64,000 bases of DNA from Arcuatula senhousia (GCA_963971305.1 OZ020306.1:70095022-70159021); one strand, 5' to 3'; counted from the stretch's first letter, positions 44,044 to 54,969 are shown. A program made the numbers and translations. Notes: a model not told the origin generated them from the sequence alone.

Positions 44044-44649
44044 TTATAAGTAAGCCATGTTGAAAAATCTTTTGTTCGATATACCAATACAAGCTCGTAC
44101 ACTTTTTGCATATTTAGATAAACCCAACTGATTCAAATGAACACCGTCCCTACTTATCAGGGATCTTGTATTGCTCCAAAAACCTCTGTGGTGCCAAAAA
44201 GAAATTCTATCTGTTGACGCACATAAACGTTCAACCATGGCATTTACTTTGTGTACTTTGGCGTTGTAATCGTACGAGCATGAGTCAGAAAAACGTGGTA
44301 AAAGCTGGGCTATGATGACATGCTGTATACCATAACCATCAATTAGAAAATTTGCATACGAAAAAATATCAGTGGCTAAGGAAGTAGGTTGACACAATTG
44401 ACCACATAGGTCGTTGCCACCGATTTGTAAGAAAACAACATGTGGCTGAATGTTTTTAAGAGGCGACAGGTGATTTCTATTACAGATGCATTTAGGACCT
44501 CGTCTGAGAGTTCCGCCACCAATACCAATGCAAGATATGTCAATTTCTGACTTATCAAAACCTAAATTCCGCCAACTATCTGTCAACTGGCTAAATTCAT
44601 CTAATCTCCTTACAAAAGAGTGTCCTAACACCAATGCTCTTAAAACCAT
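44044..44649 (-). CDS. SGNH/GDSL-type hydrolase of the Ngaro-like element
   Basis: 201 codons, complete with ATG and stop. SGNH blocks: GHSF with nucleophile Ser11; GIGGGT at 42-47; IGGND at 76-80 with oxyanion-hole Asn79; DGVHLN with Asp168 and His171. All four family-defining residues (S, G, N, H) are present. These enzymes are esterases/lipases of small substrates; the substrate here is unknown. It lies ~400 bp upstream of gag on the same strand. SGNH domains are, to my knowledge, reported as accessories in some Ngaro-type and CR1-type retroelements, so it is probably the element's first gene. A captured host gene is a less likely alternative. Confidence 0.75.
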   Translation of the reverse strand: MVLRALVLGHSFVRRLDEFSQLTDSWRNLGFDKSEIDISCIGIGGGTLRRGPKCICNRNHLSPLKNIQPHVVFLQIGGNDLCGQLCQPTSLATDIFSYANFLIDGYGIQHVIIAQLLPRFSDSCSYDYNAKVHKVNAMVERLCASTDRISFWHHRGFWSNTRSLISRDGVHLNQLGLSKYAKSVRACIGISNKRFFNMAYL

Positions 44650-45690
44650 TATAGCTGGTAAATAACAAAGTAATTATCTAACTAATTAATTATGGTTCGC
44701 CTGTACCTTAGCAAAGTAAACTTGAACTCCAAAATCCTCCGTTACTCCGTTAATGCAGTTGGTCCTCAGAAGTGGTCCTCAGAGAGTTGATCAAATAGTT
44801 CATTAACAATAATCGTTCATAATCAAACTTCAAAGCTGGTATACTCCAATAACAAACAATTAAGGTTCGTAACTAAGAAACATGTAAAAGTTCAAGGATT
44901 CTTAAACGAAATTCAATTTGAAATAAATTTGAACACTCTTTATAATAAGCGCTATATTGCAAGCATTGTATGAAATCTAACTCTGTTAACCAGCCTCGTG
45001 GTTTGTACAGGCAATTCGTTGGTTCACGTCCAAAGGTTGAACCAATCGCAACTTTGCACGAGAGCATTGACCTCAAGGTTAGACGTGTTATCAATTTCAT
45101 TACACAAATGCTAACAAATTTCCATTACTGACATAAATATTTTTATTGTTCCAATAAATTGTTTTTATCAATTCCTTTGCAATTTTCAAAACGAACTATT
45201 TAAAGATCGGCTCAAGAACATTTATGAATATTAATGTGTAACTTGATTGGTCGTGCACTCTACCTTCAAATATTGCTGTTATTTCATTGGTTTAGTGTAG
45301 GTTAATTTCTGATTTATTCATAAAATCAAATACACAATTAATAAACTATTAATACATGCTTGACAAGTTCATTTTTATCGAAGGGGGTTTTGAATCGAAA
45401 CCATTTGTGTACAATACAATGCATGTGCACCCGAAAGTTTATATAATTTTGATTTAAAATGCCAAAGAGGGAATTAACTTTTAAAATATCTGCTATTTTA
45501 GTGCTTACATATTTCGCTTGCCTTTTAACGCTTTAGCGCTTTGATTTAAATTCTTTCTGTTTATATTACATAAATATGCAATATAAGGTATTACACTTTT
45601 GTTGACTAATAAATCATTTCTCATTGATATCGTTCGTACTTTCAATTGAACTCAAAGACACTGACACAAATTTCAGACGAAAATACTTTG
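44650..45690. other. Probable 5' part of Ngaro-like element, then AT-rich DNA
   Basis: Upstream of the SGNH gene there is no further frame. 'TTA(T/A)GGTTCG' occurs at ~44692 and ~44862 as a weak direct repeat. The element's 5' terminus could not be located because its 3' terminal repeats are lost. Confidence 0.35.
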
Positions 45691-46020
45691 TGAAAAGATG
45701 AAACACGCGTCAGACGTAGAAATTTTTCCTTTTAACTTTCATCATGTTGAGCGCTCTTGGTGGGCTTTTTATTCCTCGTGGATTGCTTTATCCGCAATCA
45801 ACACACCAAAGTAATGAAAATATCATGGTAAATTTCAAAATTGTCTTAACTCTTAGATTCTTCCTCTTTCAGACTTAGTTTTATGTCATAGTTTAGTTTC
45901 CTGTTCGGAAAATTCTGTTATATTGTTGTATGTTTTTCATATCAATATAGTGAGTGTTATTTTCATTTTTTATAGCGCCTCTTATGCGTCTTGAATGGAC
46001 AAAACGCAAGTTAGGCGAAA
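45690..46020 (+). mobile_element. Retrozyme-alpha relic, one 301-nt monomer
   Basis: A 3' hammerhead half (GAAACACGCGTC then AGACGTAG) puts a cleavage site after 45711. A second, mutated hammerhead (helix I CGCCT, CTTATGC, stem GTC/GAC, AAAA, ACGCAAGTT, AGGCG) puts the next site after 46012. The interval is 301 nt, a typical retrozyme monomer size. Both cores are mutated, so neither should cleave. Confidence 0.55.
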
Positions 46021-46039
46021 CAAATTTCTTGCTTAGAAT

Positions 46040-46205
46040 TTTTTTTTAAATAAGCAAAGGTGTACCGAAAGGGTAATCAGTATCATAAAACCGTAAAGAC
46101 AAAGACAAAACCGGCAGACAAAAAATCATCACAACAAAACAAACCACATAATAACATAAAACACACACACATAACAACAAAACCGCATTCAGCAACGCGA
46201 ACTCA
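46040..46205 (-). repeat. PLE-B tail module, outer part
   Basis: The terminal ~165 bp of PLE-B (minus strand). It is separated from the remainder of the same tail (starting AAGTCGAAACGAGAG at 47522) by 1.3 kb of inserted elements. Confidence 0.65.
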
Positions 46206-46381
46206 ATATTAAAAACGAAAGAATATGGAATATGTGCCAAAAAGACACGATCCACATATTGAAATGATTTTATTAAATGCACAAAAGCCAAATTTCACTG
46301 CGTGCTTTTCTGGATTAACCTTCATCAGACACGCTAGGAGTAGAAAACTTGGAAAACTGGTAGAATATTAGATTTGATTAA
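46206..46381 (-). mobile_element. Element T, first half, inserted in PLE-B tail
   Basis: Begins ATATTAAAAACGAAAGAA at the PLE-B junction; the same string recurs at 47506-47523 at the other junction. It matches 28890-29075 in reverse complement. The pearl-like element at 46382-47340 splits it from its second half. Confidence 0.5.
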
Positions 46382-47340
46382 ACAAGAATATGTCCAAAAG
46401 ACATAATGCCCCATCTTGCAACATTTATTTTTTTCCACAATCACTAAAGCATCAACATGGTTGCTATTAAAGCACTTTTCAGTCAGAAGGAATGGACTTT
46501 AACTTAACCATTCTTCTATAATTGGTCAATCATGCGGAAAATATAGGTCACTGCCAGCATCCGAAGCATGCATTGTGCTTAGCATCACTAGGTGAACCTA
46601 TCAAAACAGTAAAGTAGATGTGGCACATGTCAGTAAGTGGGAATGGACTTTAACCAGTCTTCTTTAAGAGGCCATCCATGTGGAAAATATAGGTCCCATC
46701 CAGCATCCGAAGCATGCATTGTGCTAAGCATCACTAGGTGCACCTACCATACCTATTTGGTTGGTATGGCACTTGTCAGTAAGGAGGAATGGACTGGAAC
46801 CATTCTTCTATAAGTGGACACTTTCGTGCGGAAAATATAGGTCACATCCAGCATACTAAGCATGCATTGTTCTAAGCATCACTAGGTGCACCTACCATAC
46901 CAATTTGGTTACTATGGCTTTTGTCAGTAAGAAGGAATGGACTTTAACCATTCTTCTATAAGTGGTCATTCATGCGGAAAATGTAGGTCACTGCCGGCAT
47001 CCGAAGAATGTATTGCGCTTAGCATCACTAGGTGCACATACCATACCTATATGGTTGATGTAGCATTTGTCAGTTAGAGGGAATAGACTTGAACCATTTT
47101 TCTGTACATGATAATTCATGCAGAAAATATAGGTCACATCCAGCATCCGAAGCATGCAATGTTCTTATCATCACTAGATGCACCTATCATACCAAAATGA
47201 TTGATGTGCCATTTGTCAGTAAGTTCAAATTTGGAAATATGGGATTTGGGACAGACATCCGAACGGACGGACGATCGGACGAACGAACATACCCGAACAC
47301 TATATGCCCCTCTACTTTCGTAGATGGGGCATAAAAATAT
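46382..47340 (+). mobile_element. Pearl-like element with ~146-bp tandem core (left arm)
   Basis: 5' end GAATATGTCC, a TGTC..GACA inverted pair, then ATGCCCC. The core holds about five units of ~146 bp (phrases GTCAGTAAG.AGGAATGGAC, 'GCATCCGAAGCATGCATTG', 'AGCATCACTAGGTGCACC'). A CGGA/CGAA microsatellite lies at 47258-47290. The terminal hairpin has arms ATGCCCC (47304-47310) and GGGGCAT (47326-47332), then ATAAAAAT. Ends match the element at 930-1499 although the cores do not. Confidence 0.65.
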
Positions 47341-47522
47341 TACAACAATGACCAAAGAAACAGCCAAACGTTGTCAAATTTTGGAAATATGTAAACTGTG
47401 TATTTCCAACACATATTCCAGTATCGAAAATATATAAGAGCATACAACTGAAGCACGGAGAAGCTTTCTACGACCTCCACACGGCACAAAAGCCAAATTC
47501 TGAAATAATATTAAAAACGAAA
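47341..47522 (-). mobile_element. Element T, second half (left arm)
   Basis: Includes the reverse complement of GCTCTTATATATTTTCGATA, matching 28718 onward, and ends with AATATTAAAAACGAAAGAA at the PLE-B junction. Confidence 0.45.
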
Positions 47523-48437
47523 GAAGTCGAAACGAGAGTGAACTCAGGTGCTCCGGAAGAGTAAGCAGTTCCTGCTTGCTATAGCACACCCGTCACGTTG
47601 CCAAAGATCGATTAAGTATTCGTCAAATCCGGAAAGGATGACATTACAAAACTCTAAGTCAAACCAACACCTGTGCTCATCTGAGAGATAGAAATCCCGT
47701 ATTTGTATACAAGCACATGATGTCGTCCGTAAAATTTCTTGAGTTATGACAACAACCTGGGAGCAACGTACCCCTGTGTTAACAATTTGCTTGTCAGCCG
47801 TGTAGCTCTATCAAGGAAGTCGTTGTACTCCCCACATGCTCATGAATAACGAATCAATTGTTATACGTAAACTCCATATGCTGGAGCGGACAGAATGTTG
47901 CTACATAGAAAGGAAAAGTTAACTATTGGAAAGTTGAAGTCATCACGTTTGACAAAGCCTTCCCTGTGTGTCAATTTCGAGAAATAGATCCAAATATGAA
48001 GCGGACCTCCTAGAATCTGTAGTGTCCTTTATCTCAAGTTCCTTCGGATATATGAGATGTAAATAGTCACAAAATCGAGGATTGTTTAGTGAAAGGACAT
48101 CATCAATATAACGAAATGTGAGATTGAAGGATAAAGCAAATTTGCGGTCCTTTTTGTCTAGAAGTGATTGTAAGAAGTATGCTTCATATGAATGAAGAAA
48201 CAAATCGGCAAGCAATGGTGCACAATTTGTGCCCATTGGGATACATATTGTTTGCTGAAAAACACGTCCACCAAACGGTACAAATATGTTGTCGATTAGA
48301 AAGTTGAGCATTTCTATTATTTGATCTTCTGTCAATTTGTTTTTCTTGCTAGACTTTACCTTTTTGCCATAGACCTGTTTTTGTTTGCGTTTCATTGTTC
48401 TTTTATTGCTCATTATCCAAAAGTATGTCCAAAAAGA
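47523..48437 (-). pseudogene. PLE-B element (left arm, minus)
   Basis: The RT fragment at 48413-47943 (156 codons) has motif B CIPMGTNCAPLLADLF at 57-72, motif C RYIDDVLSL with Asp104 and Asp105, and a YLDLFLEID block near 140. Motif A and the fingers are missing: the copy is 5' truncated and its Lys-rich first ~25 codons are junction sequence. A short deletion at the codons for GRL..LYYKRDD (near 47950) shifts the frame; homology continues to ~47600 (FNFPIVNFPFLCSNIPSAPAYGV). It is a dead copy of a Penelope-like RT. Confidence 0.8.
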
Positions 48438-48600
48438 AGCAAAGGTACAAATGGGGAATCCGAAAGTCTAAAGTCAAGAATGGTAGAGACAAAATCAGTC
48501 AACACCATAGAGAATAAGACGAAAAAGCAGACAACAGAAATACAAAACCAATTAAGTGAAACGCAATCAACAACGCGAACTCAAGTAGACAAGCAAGAAA
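48438..48600 (-). repeat. PLE-B tail module upstream of PLE-B RT (left arm)
   Basis: This tail lies directly upstream (on the minus strand) of the truncated RT at 48413-47943. The order is therefore tail, RT, tail: a head-to-tail tandem typical of Penelope-like insertions. It ends at CAAGTAGAC, where the 41-bp array starts. Confidence 0.6.
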
Positions 48601-50025
48601 CTTTACTGAATACGACAAGAGCAATATTAGTACTCAAATAACTTTGCAATATTAGTACTCAAGAAACTTTACTGAATACGACAAGAGCAATATTAGTTCT
48701 CAAGTAACTTTACTGAACATGACAAAAGCAATATATAGTACTCAAGAAATTTCACTGAATACGACAAAAGCTATATAAGTACTCAAGAAACTTTACTGAA
48801 TACGACAAGAGCAATATTAGTACTCAAGTAACTTTACTGAATACGACAAAAGCAATATAAGTACTCAAGAAACTTTACTGAATACGACAAAAGCAATATA
48901 AGTACTCAAGAATCTTTATTGAATACGACAAAAGCAATTTAAAAACTCAAGAAACTTTACTGAATACGACAAAAGCAGTATTAGTACTCAAGAAATTTTA
49001 CTGAATACGACAAAAGCAATATAAGTACTCAAGAAACTTTATTGAATACGACAAAAGTAATATCAGTGCTCAAGAAACTTTACTGAATACGACAAAAGCA
49101 ATATCATTGCTCAAGAAACCTAACTTAATACGACAAAAGCAATATTAGTGCTTAAGAAACTTTACTGAATACGACAAGAGCAATTTTAGTACTAAAGAAA
49201 CTTTACTGAATACGACAAAAGCAATATTAGTACTCAATTACTTTACTGAATACGACAAGAGCAATATTAGTACTCAAGAAACTTTACTGAATACGACAAG
49301 AGCAATATTAGTACTCAAGTAACTTTACTGAATACGACAAAAGCAATATAAGTACTCAAGAAACTTTATCTCATAAAAACTAGATAATAAATTTTCAGAC
49401 ATGACGATGTGTTCGTGAAACTGAAATTCTAATAATAACCGGAACCTTTAGTTGTTTCAACTAACAACCACAAAGTCTATAATTTAACCTACAAAGCACA
49501 ACAACGGCCTCTGTGATAAACGAATTTAAGTATCAGTACTTAAATTCTATTACTGAATACGACAAAAGCAGTATTAATACTCAAGAAACTTTACTGAATA
49601 CGACAAAAGCAATATCAGTACTCAAGAAATTTCACTGAATACGACAAAAGCAATATGAATACAGATGTGGATACGTTTTAAAGTTTTTGTATCGGATTTT
49701 ATTACTCTATTTTATTGACCGCGTTGGTCATGGGTCAATTTTTACGGTTATCTTCATTTAAATCCTATCTAAACGACCGAGAAAATTAAGCTCCGCCAAG
49801 CCTTGTGAATAAAATAGAGTAATATCTGTCAAAGTAAAAAAAATGGGGAACTGTCAAAGTAAAAAAACTTTACTGAATACGACAAAAACTATGAGTTCTC
49901 AGGAAATTATACTAAATACGACAAAAGCAATATTAGTACGCAGGAAATTTTACTGATCATGTATACGGAAAAAGCAATATGAGTACTCAAGAAATTTCAC
50001 TGAACACGACAAAAGCAATATGAGT
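48596..50025 (+). repeat. 41-bp minisatellite in left arm, in three blocks
   Basis: The unit is AAGAAACTTTACTGAATACG then ACAAAAGCAATATTAGTACTC (41 bp). The main block is 48596-49375 (~19 units); smaller blocks are at 49548-49665 and 49868-50025. The intervening DNA at 49376-49547 and 49666-49867 is unrelated. The sequence is unlike the 41-bp unit at 38.4-40.6 kb, although the period is equal. Confidence 0.85.
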
Positions 50026-50955
50026 ACAGATGTGGTTTGTTTAAAGGTTTTTGTGTCGGATTTTATCTACTTTTAATATCTGTCAAAGTAAAAAATGGTC
50101 GGATTTCGTTACTCAGGAAGTAGGTGAGGAACAGACCTTAAATAAAAACCTGCGTTACGGGATCCCTGACTGATGTTGTATACCATATATTAGGGGCTAG
50201 TAGTTGCCGAGAAAAACATTCACTATTTTATAACCCGAATTTTTCACTCCATGGAATCCGGCCGGAAAAGTATGTTATCACTAAAAATAACTTTCTGCAT
50301 GTAACTTGCGGAAACACCGAGTCCGTGTTGCCGATAACTATTTAGTTATCTTGAGTGTGTTCAAATTTTCGTGCCGTTTTTTGTGTGTAATGCTTTTGAA
50401 AAGATGGTATTCCATGAGTTGTGCTATTATTGCATAAATATGCATAAATATGTTTTTCAGCTCGTACAAACAATGGTATCAAATGATATAAATGTATTCG
50501 CGACATTTGTTTTGTAATTTTTGTACTAAGTATCGGTAAGTACTTGTACAAATCCTTTCAACTAGGCTAAAACTGGATAAAAGGTTTACATTAGGTTCAC
50601 TTTAAGTCGTTAACATATCAGTTATTTTTATCAATTTCCCACAATAAAGCTTCATTTGGTAGTACGTGGTTCTAAACACTAAGTAGTTTTGAATTTCCAT
50701 ATCAAATTATATTTGCACATATGAATTTTAACACCACTTTTAAGAGAATAGGTTATACGTTTCCCGAGGTCGGACAATCTTTTATGATACATTTCACTTT
50801 AAATCTTATCAGTTATTTTATCCTATTTTTAATTTGAAATATTTGTTACCATTTGCATCTGTTTCTAGAAGGGTACAAATAAATTCTGAAAGTGTTTTTG
50901 AATTTGCTCTATCTAAATTAGTAGTACGTTGAAATCAGCCTTAATAGAAACAAGA
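50026..50955. other. Left-arm AT-rich segment with repeat fragment
   Basis: 50160-50215 resembles the window start (1-70). 50690-50805 (GAATTTCCATATCAAATTAT onward) is duplicated in the palindrome spacer. No gene is present. Confidence 0.5.
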
Positions 50956-51282
50956 GTAATACGTTAAAAAGGCTTACTAGTAATGAAAATCCCATACCTA
51001 TATGATTATGAAGAGCATAGAACAATAAAACCAAAAATACCAAACTGGGGAATGAAATCATAACTTAGATGATCAACATATGTCTGGGGTAGTTAGAACC
51101 CTAGGGTTAAGACAATTTTGAAATATAAACCGATAATTTAGAGCTTTGATGCGTTCTCCAACATAAAAGTGTTGGTGCCGGAGCGGGCTATCCTCGGGGA
51201 ATCAAAACTCAACCAGCGATGCTAACCTTCACGTGTGTTCGAAATACAAATGACAACAATGTTGTAGAAAATAAATTTTTCT

Positions 51283-51331
51283 ACACCTGACGCGCGTTTC
51301 GTCTATTCAAGACTCATCTGAGGCGCTCTAC
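51283..51331 (-). ncRNA. Hammerhead alpha-1, core change U4 to A (left arm)
   Basis: Has CAGAUGA instead of CUGAUGA; stem II GUC/GAC, GAAA, helix III and the GUC cleavage triplet are otherwise intact. Helix I AGGUGU/GCGCCU still pairs with G.U. Activity should be reduced. Confidence 0.65.
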
Positions 51332-51547
51332 CAAAAATATTAAAAATGCCAATTTTTTTTTATTATGAAGAGTATAGGACAGCCAAACCAAAAATACCAA
51401 ACTGGGGAACCAAATTATTACTAAGATGATCAACCTATGTCTGGGGTAGGAAAAACCTTAGGGTTTAGACAATTTTGAAGTTTAAACGGATTATCTAAAG
51501 CTTTGATGTGTTTTCTTGCCGGAGCGGGCTAGCTTCGGGGAATTAAA

Positions 51548-51596
51548 ATGCCTGACGCGCGTTTTGTCTATTCAAGACTCATCAGAGGCGCTCTAC
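51548..51596 (-). ncRNA. Hammerhead alpha-2, core change G12 to A (left arm)
   Basis: CUGAUGA, stem II GUC/GAC, helix III and helix I (AGGC/GCCU) are intact, but GAAA reads AAAA. G12 acts in catalysis, so the ribozyme is probably dead. Confidence 0.65.
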
Positions 51597-52007
51597 AAAA
51601 AATATTGAAAATCCCAAAACCTATATATGATTATGAAGAGCAAAGAACAATAAAACTAAAAAAATACCAAACTGTGGAAACAAATTATTACGAAGTTGGT
51701 CAACCTATGTCTGGGGTAGATAAAGGTTATAACAAAATTACCGAACTTGGAAAATCAAAATCAAATGTCCATAAGACGAAACAAAACAAGAAACACATAC
51801 CGGAAAAAAGACCTTAGAAAGGACCTTAGGGTTTAGACAATTTTGGAGTTTAAACGGATAATTTTTAGCTTTGATGTGTTCTCCAACACAAAAGTATTGG
51901 TGCCGAAGCGTGCTTACCTCAGGAAATTAAAACTCCACCAGCAGTGCTAACCTTCACGGGTGAACACAATAAAAATGACAAAAACGTTCTAGACAATAAT
52001 TTTTTCT

Positions 52008-52056
52008 ATGCCTGACGCGCGTTTTGTCTATTCAAGACTCATCAGAGGCGCTCTAC
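52008..52056 (-). ncRNA. Hammerhead alpha-3, core change G12 to A (left arm)
   Basis: Same G12-to-A change as alpha-2 with intact helices. The shared mutation suggests that the two arose by duplication of an already mutated unit. Confidence 0.65.
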
Positions 52057-52190
52057 CAAAAATATTGAAAATGCCAAACCTATATGATTATGAAGAGCAT
52101 AGAGAAATAAAACCAAAAATACAAAACTGGGAAACCAAATAATTACTAAGATGATCAACCTATGTCTGGGGTAGGAAGTCATACGATTCA

Positions 52191-52340
52191 ATTCATATCC
52201 TAAAAGTGTCAAAGAAAACTTAACCTCTGGACAAAGAAAAAAATAAACACATAGACGACAGGAACAAACATAATCTTTGACAGATTCCTGGCTTAGGACA
52301 TAAAAATGTGGCGGGAAAGTTATAATCTTCGAAACATGCA
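52191..52340 (-). repeat. PLE-A-like 3' UTR fragment (left arm)
   Basis: On the minus strand: CTAAGCCAGGAATCTGTCAA and 'CCCGCCACATTTTTATG', similar to the untranslated parts at 10570-10620 and 29530-29590. Confidence 0.4.
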
Positions 52341-52519
52341 TATCAGTTATGAAGAAATTTCGATTTTTGTTGTACTTTTGTATTTTAAAACTAAAACCGT
52401 AATTTGTTTCTTTTAAAACTTAAGTTTTTGTTTGATGATTTTGTGTTTGGGCAAATAATGCATAATGTATATATGGATCTTAGTTTTCTTTACTTTTAAT
52501 TTATTCTTGTTCTAACTCC

Positions 52520-53445
52520 TAACTTTGGTGGACGTATTTTTCAGCAAACAATATGGATTCCAATGGGCACTTATTGTGCAACTTTGATTGCTGATTTGTT
52601 TCTTCATTCATATGAAGCAGACTTCTTATAATCTCTTCTAGACAAAAAAAAACCGTAGACTAGCTCTCTCTTTCAACTCACGTTCCGTAATATTGATGAT
52701 GTCCTTTCACTAAACAATACTCGATTTGGTGACTTTCTCCATCTCATATATCCCCAGGAGCTTGAAATAAAGGATTCCAGGAAGTCTGCTTCATATTTAG
52801 ATCTACATCTTGAAATTGACTCTCAAGCAAGACTTTCAACAAGGCTCTATTACAAACGTGATGACTTCAACTTTCCAATCGTCAACTTCCCCTTCTTGTG
52901 TAGCGACATTCCTTCCGCTCCAGCTTATGGAGTTAACGTATCTCAATTGATTCGTTACTCCAGAGCGTGCGGAACTTACATCGATTTCCTTAGCAGAGCG
53001 ACACGTCTGACGCAAAAATTGCTCACACAGAATTGTTGCTCCTCGGTTGCTGTCTTCACTCAAGAAATTTTACAGAAGACATCATGCACTTATAGACAAA
53101 TATGGGATATCGATCTCTCAGATGAGAGCAGATGTTGGTTTGTCATAGGGTGTTGTTTTGTCTTCCTTTGCCGGATTTGACACGCTGAATAGACTATTGG
53201 TAACGCGACGGGTGTGTTATAGCAAGCAGGAACTGCTTACTCTTCCGGAGCGCCTGAGTTCACTCTTGTTTCGACTGGAGTTCGCGTTGTTGATTGATAT
53301 TCAGTTATTTTGTGTTTCCATGTTTTACATGTTGTCTGTTTTTGTCCAGTTCTTGTTGGTGTTTATTGGTTTTGTCTCTGCCCTTTCGGACTTTTTTGAC
53401 ATTTTGATACCCAATTGGTACCTCTGCTTCTTTCCTGTACAAAAA
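52520..53445 (+). pseudogene. PLE-B element (left arm, plus)
   Basis: Opens with a motif B relic (IPMGTYCATLIADLF), then a catalytic box changed from YIDD to NIDD (~52690), then ASYLDLHLEID, KRDDFNFPIVNFPFLCSDIP, SAPAYGVNVSQLIRYSRACG (open over 52896-53180), then the 3' region and tail (53270-53440). It is 5' truncated with internal stops before 52750. Inactive. Confidence 0.75.
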
Positions 53446-53854
53446 AATCGTCAAACAACTTAACGATTTAATTAAGGATCAAGTGTAAAGCCTATTAAGG
53501 CCGTTCGGACATATTTACCGGAAGAAATAACATTTGAAGACCCTTTTAAGAACAAGGAAATCTGATTTGAAATCATGATCTATTGCTGCAAGGAATCACG
53601 TGTTTGAAGTCTTATCCTATTTAAAGGTGCTTGATTTCAGACACGAACGAAAAAGTAAAATTTCTCAACACCTACTCTTAAAGCGGATTGTTGTTTGTTG
53701 TGTAACACTTTTTGTTGTTTTTAGAAAGCTAATCAGCAAAGTTCATTTATAGTAAGTATACGTAGGAAATACATAAGTTTACAAGAATTTAGTAGGATTA
53801 GTTTGTGTAAAGGAAAAGCGTGGAACAAACATACAAGTGTCCTTTTAAATTTAT

Positions 53855-54211
53855 TACACAGGCAATTTGTCTTAACGTTAAATTAACGTTAAGCTCGATT
53901 AACATTAATTTAACATTAATGTAACACTAATTCAAAAAATTTCTAACGTTAATTTAGTGTTAAATATTAACACTAATTTAGTGTTAAACTTTGTTACGTT
54001 TTTTTTCAATTTTTTTATTTCATCCTGTTACATTTCCCTCAGTGACCCAGGGAAAGCGCAATGAGGGGAACTTTTTAACGTTAATTTTCCTGTTGAATTA
54101 TGTGACATCAAATGTTAAACTTTAACATGAAATTAAGAATCGAAGCTCGATTAACACTAATTTAACGTTAATTTTTAATGTTAAATTAACATTAACCAAA
54201 TTGCCTGTGTA
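53855..54211. mobile_element. MITE with CACAGGCAATTTG termini (left arm)
   Basis: The element is 53857-54209 (353 bp), flanked by TA on both sides. TIR CACAGGCAATTTG at each end. The subterminal parts are packed with TTAACGTTAA, TTAACATTAA and TTAGTGTTAA palindromic variants plus CTCGATTAA repeated in both orientations. There is no coding capacity. A TA duplication suggests a Tc1/mariner-class transposase. Confidence 0.7.
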
Positions 54212-54969
54212 GTAGAGGTGCAAGTAGTTTATAAACTAATAAAATTTGGGTTCTTAATCAAGAAAAGAGAAATAAAGAAAAAAAGATACGCGTTAGGGGA
54301 TAACATCATTGTTCATAAAACTTGTATATAAATAGACACATAGGTATTTATTAAATATTGATTGTTTGATACTTTTTCTGGTTTATCTAAAAAAAAATTG
54401 ATATAAACAATGAGAAGCAAAGAAAAACAAAGCATTCAATTCTGCAAAAAAGGTAAATTAAAGAAAATAAAAATAAAGCAAACAAAATCCAATCTTATTA
54501 ACAAAGACAACCTGCGAAAAGATCTTTTTCAATGGCAGGGGATATAACAGACGACTGATATGAAATTTCGACAATTTTTATATGTTTCTCCATTATACTT
54601 GTATCGGGAAATTATCAACAAATTTAAAGTGAGCTAACTTAAAGGCGTCTCTAAGGTTTATTTACTCACAAATGAATATCCGGAGGAGCTATGTCCAGCC
54701 ATAATGTATATACTTAATTTTACAAATTTTAAAAAGACAAACTATAAAAATTTCTCCCCACTTTGTCTTTTTAAGAGCTATATATAAAAATACTCAAGCA
54801 AACACATATTTCAAGAAGACAAAAATATAATAAAAACATAAAAAAATATGGGAAAAAAATGGCTATAACCTTGTTGAATAAAGTATCTGGAAATGTGCAT
54901 CGCTTGTCCAGGCTTAAGGTCTCGATACATTTATATTTCATTTTCTGGGTGAAGCATCTGGTACTTTGA
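54212..54969. other. Innermost left arm, nothing recognised
   Basis: AT-rich, with no gene; mirrored at 55259-56015 apart from one homopolymer base. Confidence 0.5.

Larger units (their letters stand above)
50960..52190 (-). mobile_element. Tandem retrozyme-alpha array (left arm)
   Basis: On the minus strand, three hammerhead sites have predicted cleavage junctions at 52014/52013, 51554/51553 and 51289/51288. They delimit monomers of 460 nt (carrying a ~95-bp R1 insertion at 51722-51815) and 265 nt (internally deleted). Body phrases CCCCAGACATAGGTTGATCA, 'CCCCGA.G.TAGC' and 'CTAAACCCTAAGG' repeat in each. No protein is coded. Confidence 0.7.
46373..54969. repeat. Left arm of giant palindrome
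   Basis: Each base at x matches the complement of the base at about 110227-x on the right arm (55259-64000). Identity is near-perfect: I noted at least seven single-base changes, a 1-bp homopolymer indel (near 54855), and one 146-bp unit difference in the pearl core. The outer limit may lie further left, because the right arm leaves the window. Confidence 0.95.

Noticed and set aside
47520..47600. Hammerhead in the PLE-B tail (GTCGAAACGAGAGTG phrase)
   Set aside because: GAAAC is followed by a possible AC/GU mini-helix, but no CUGAUGA or stem II partner precedes it.
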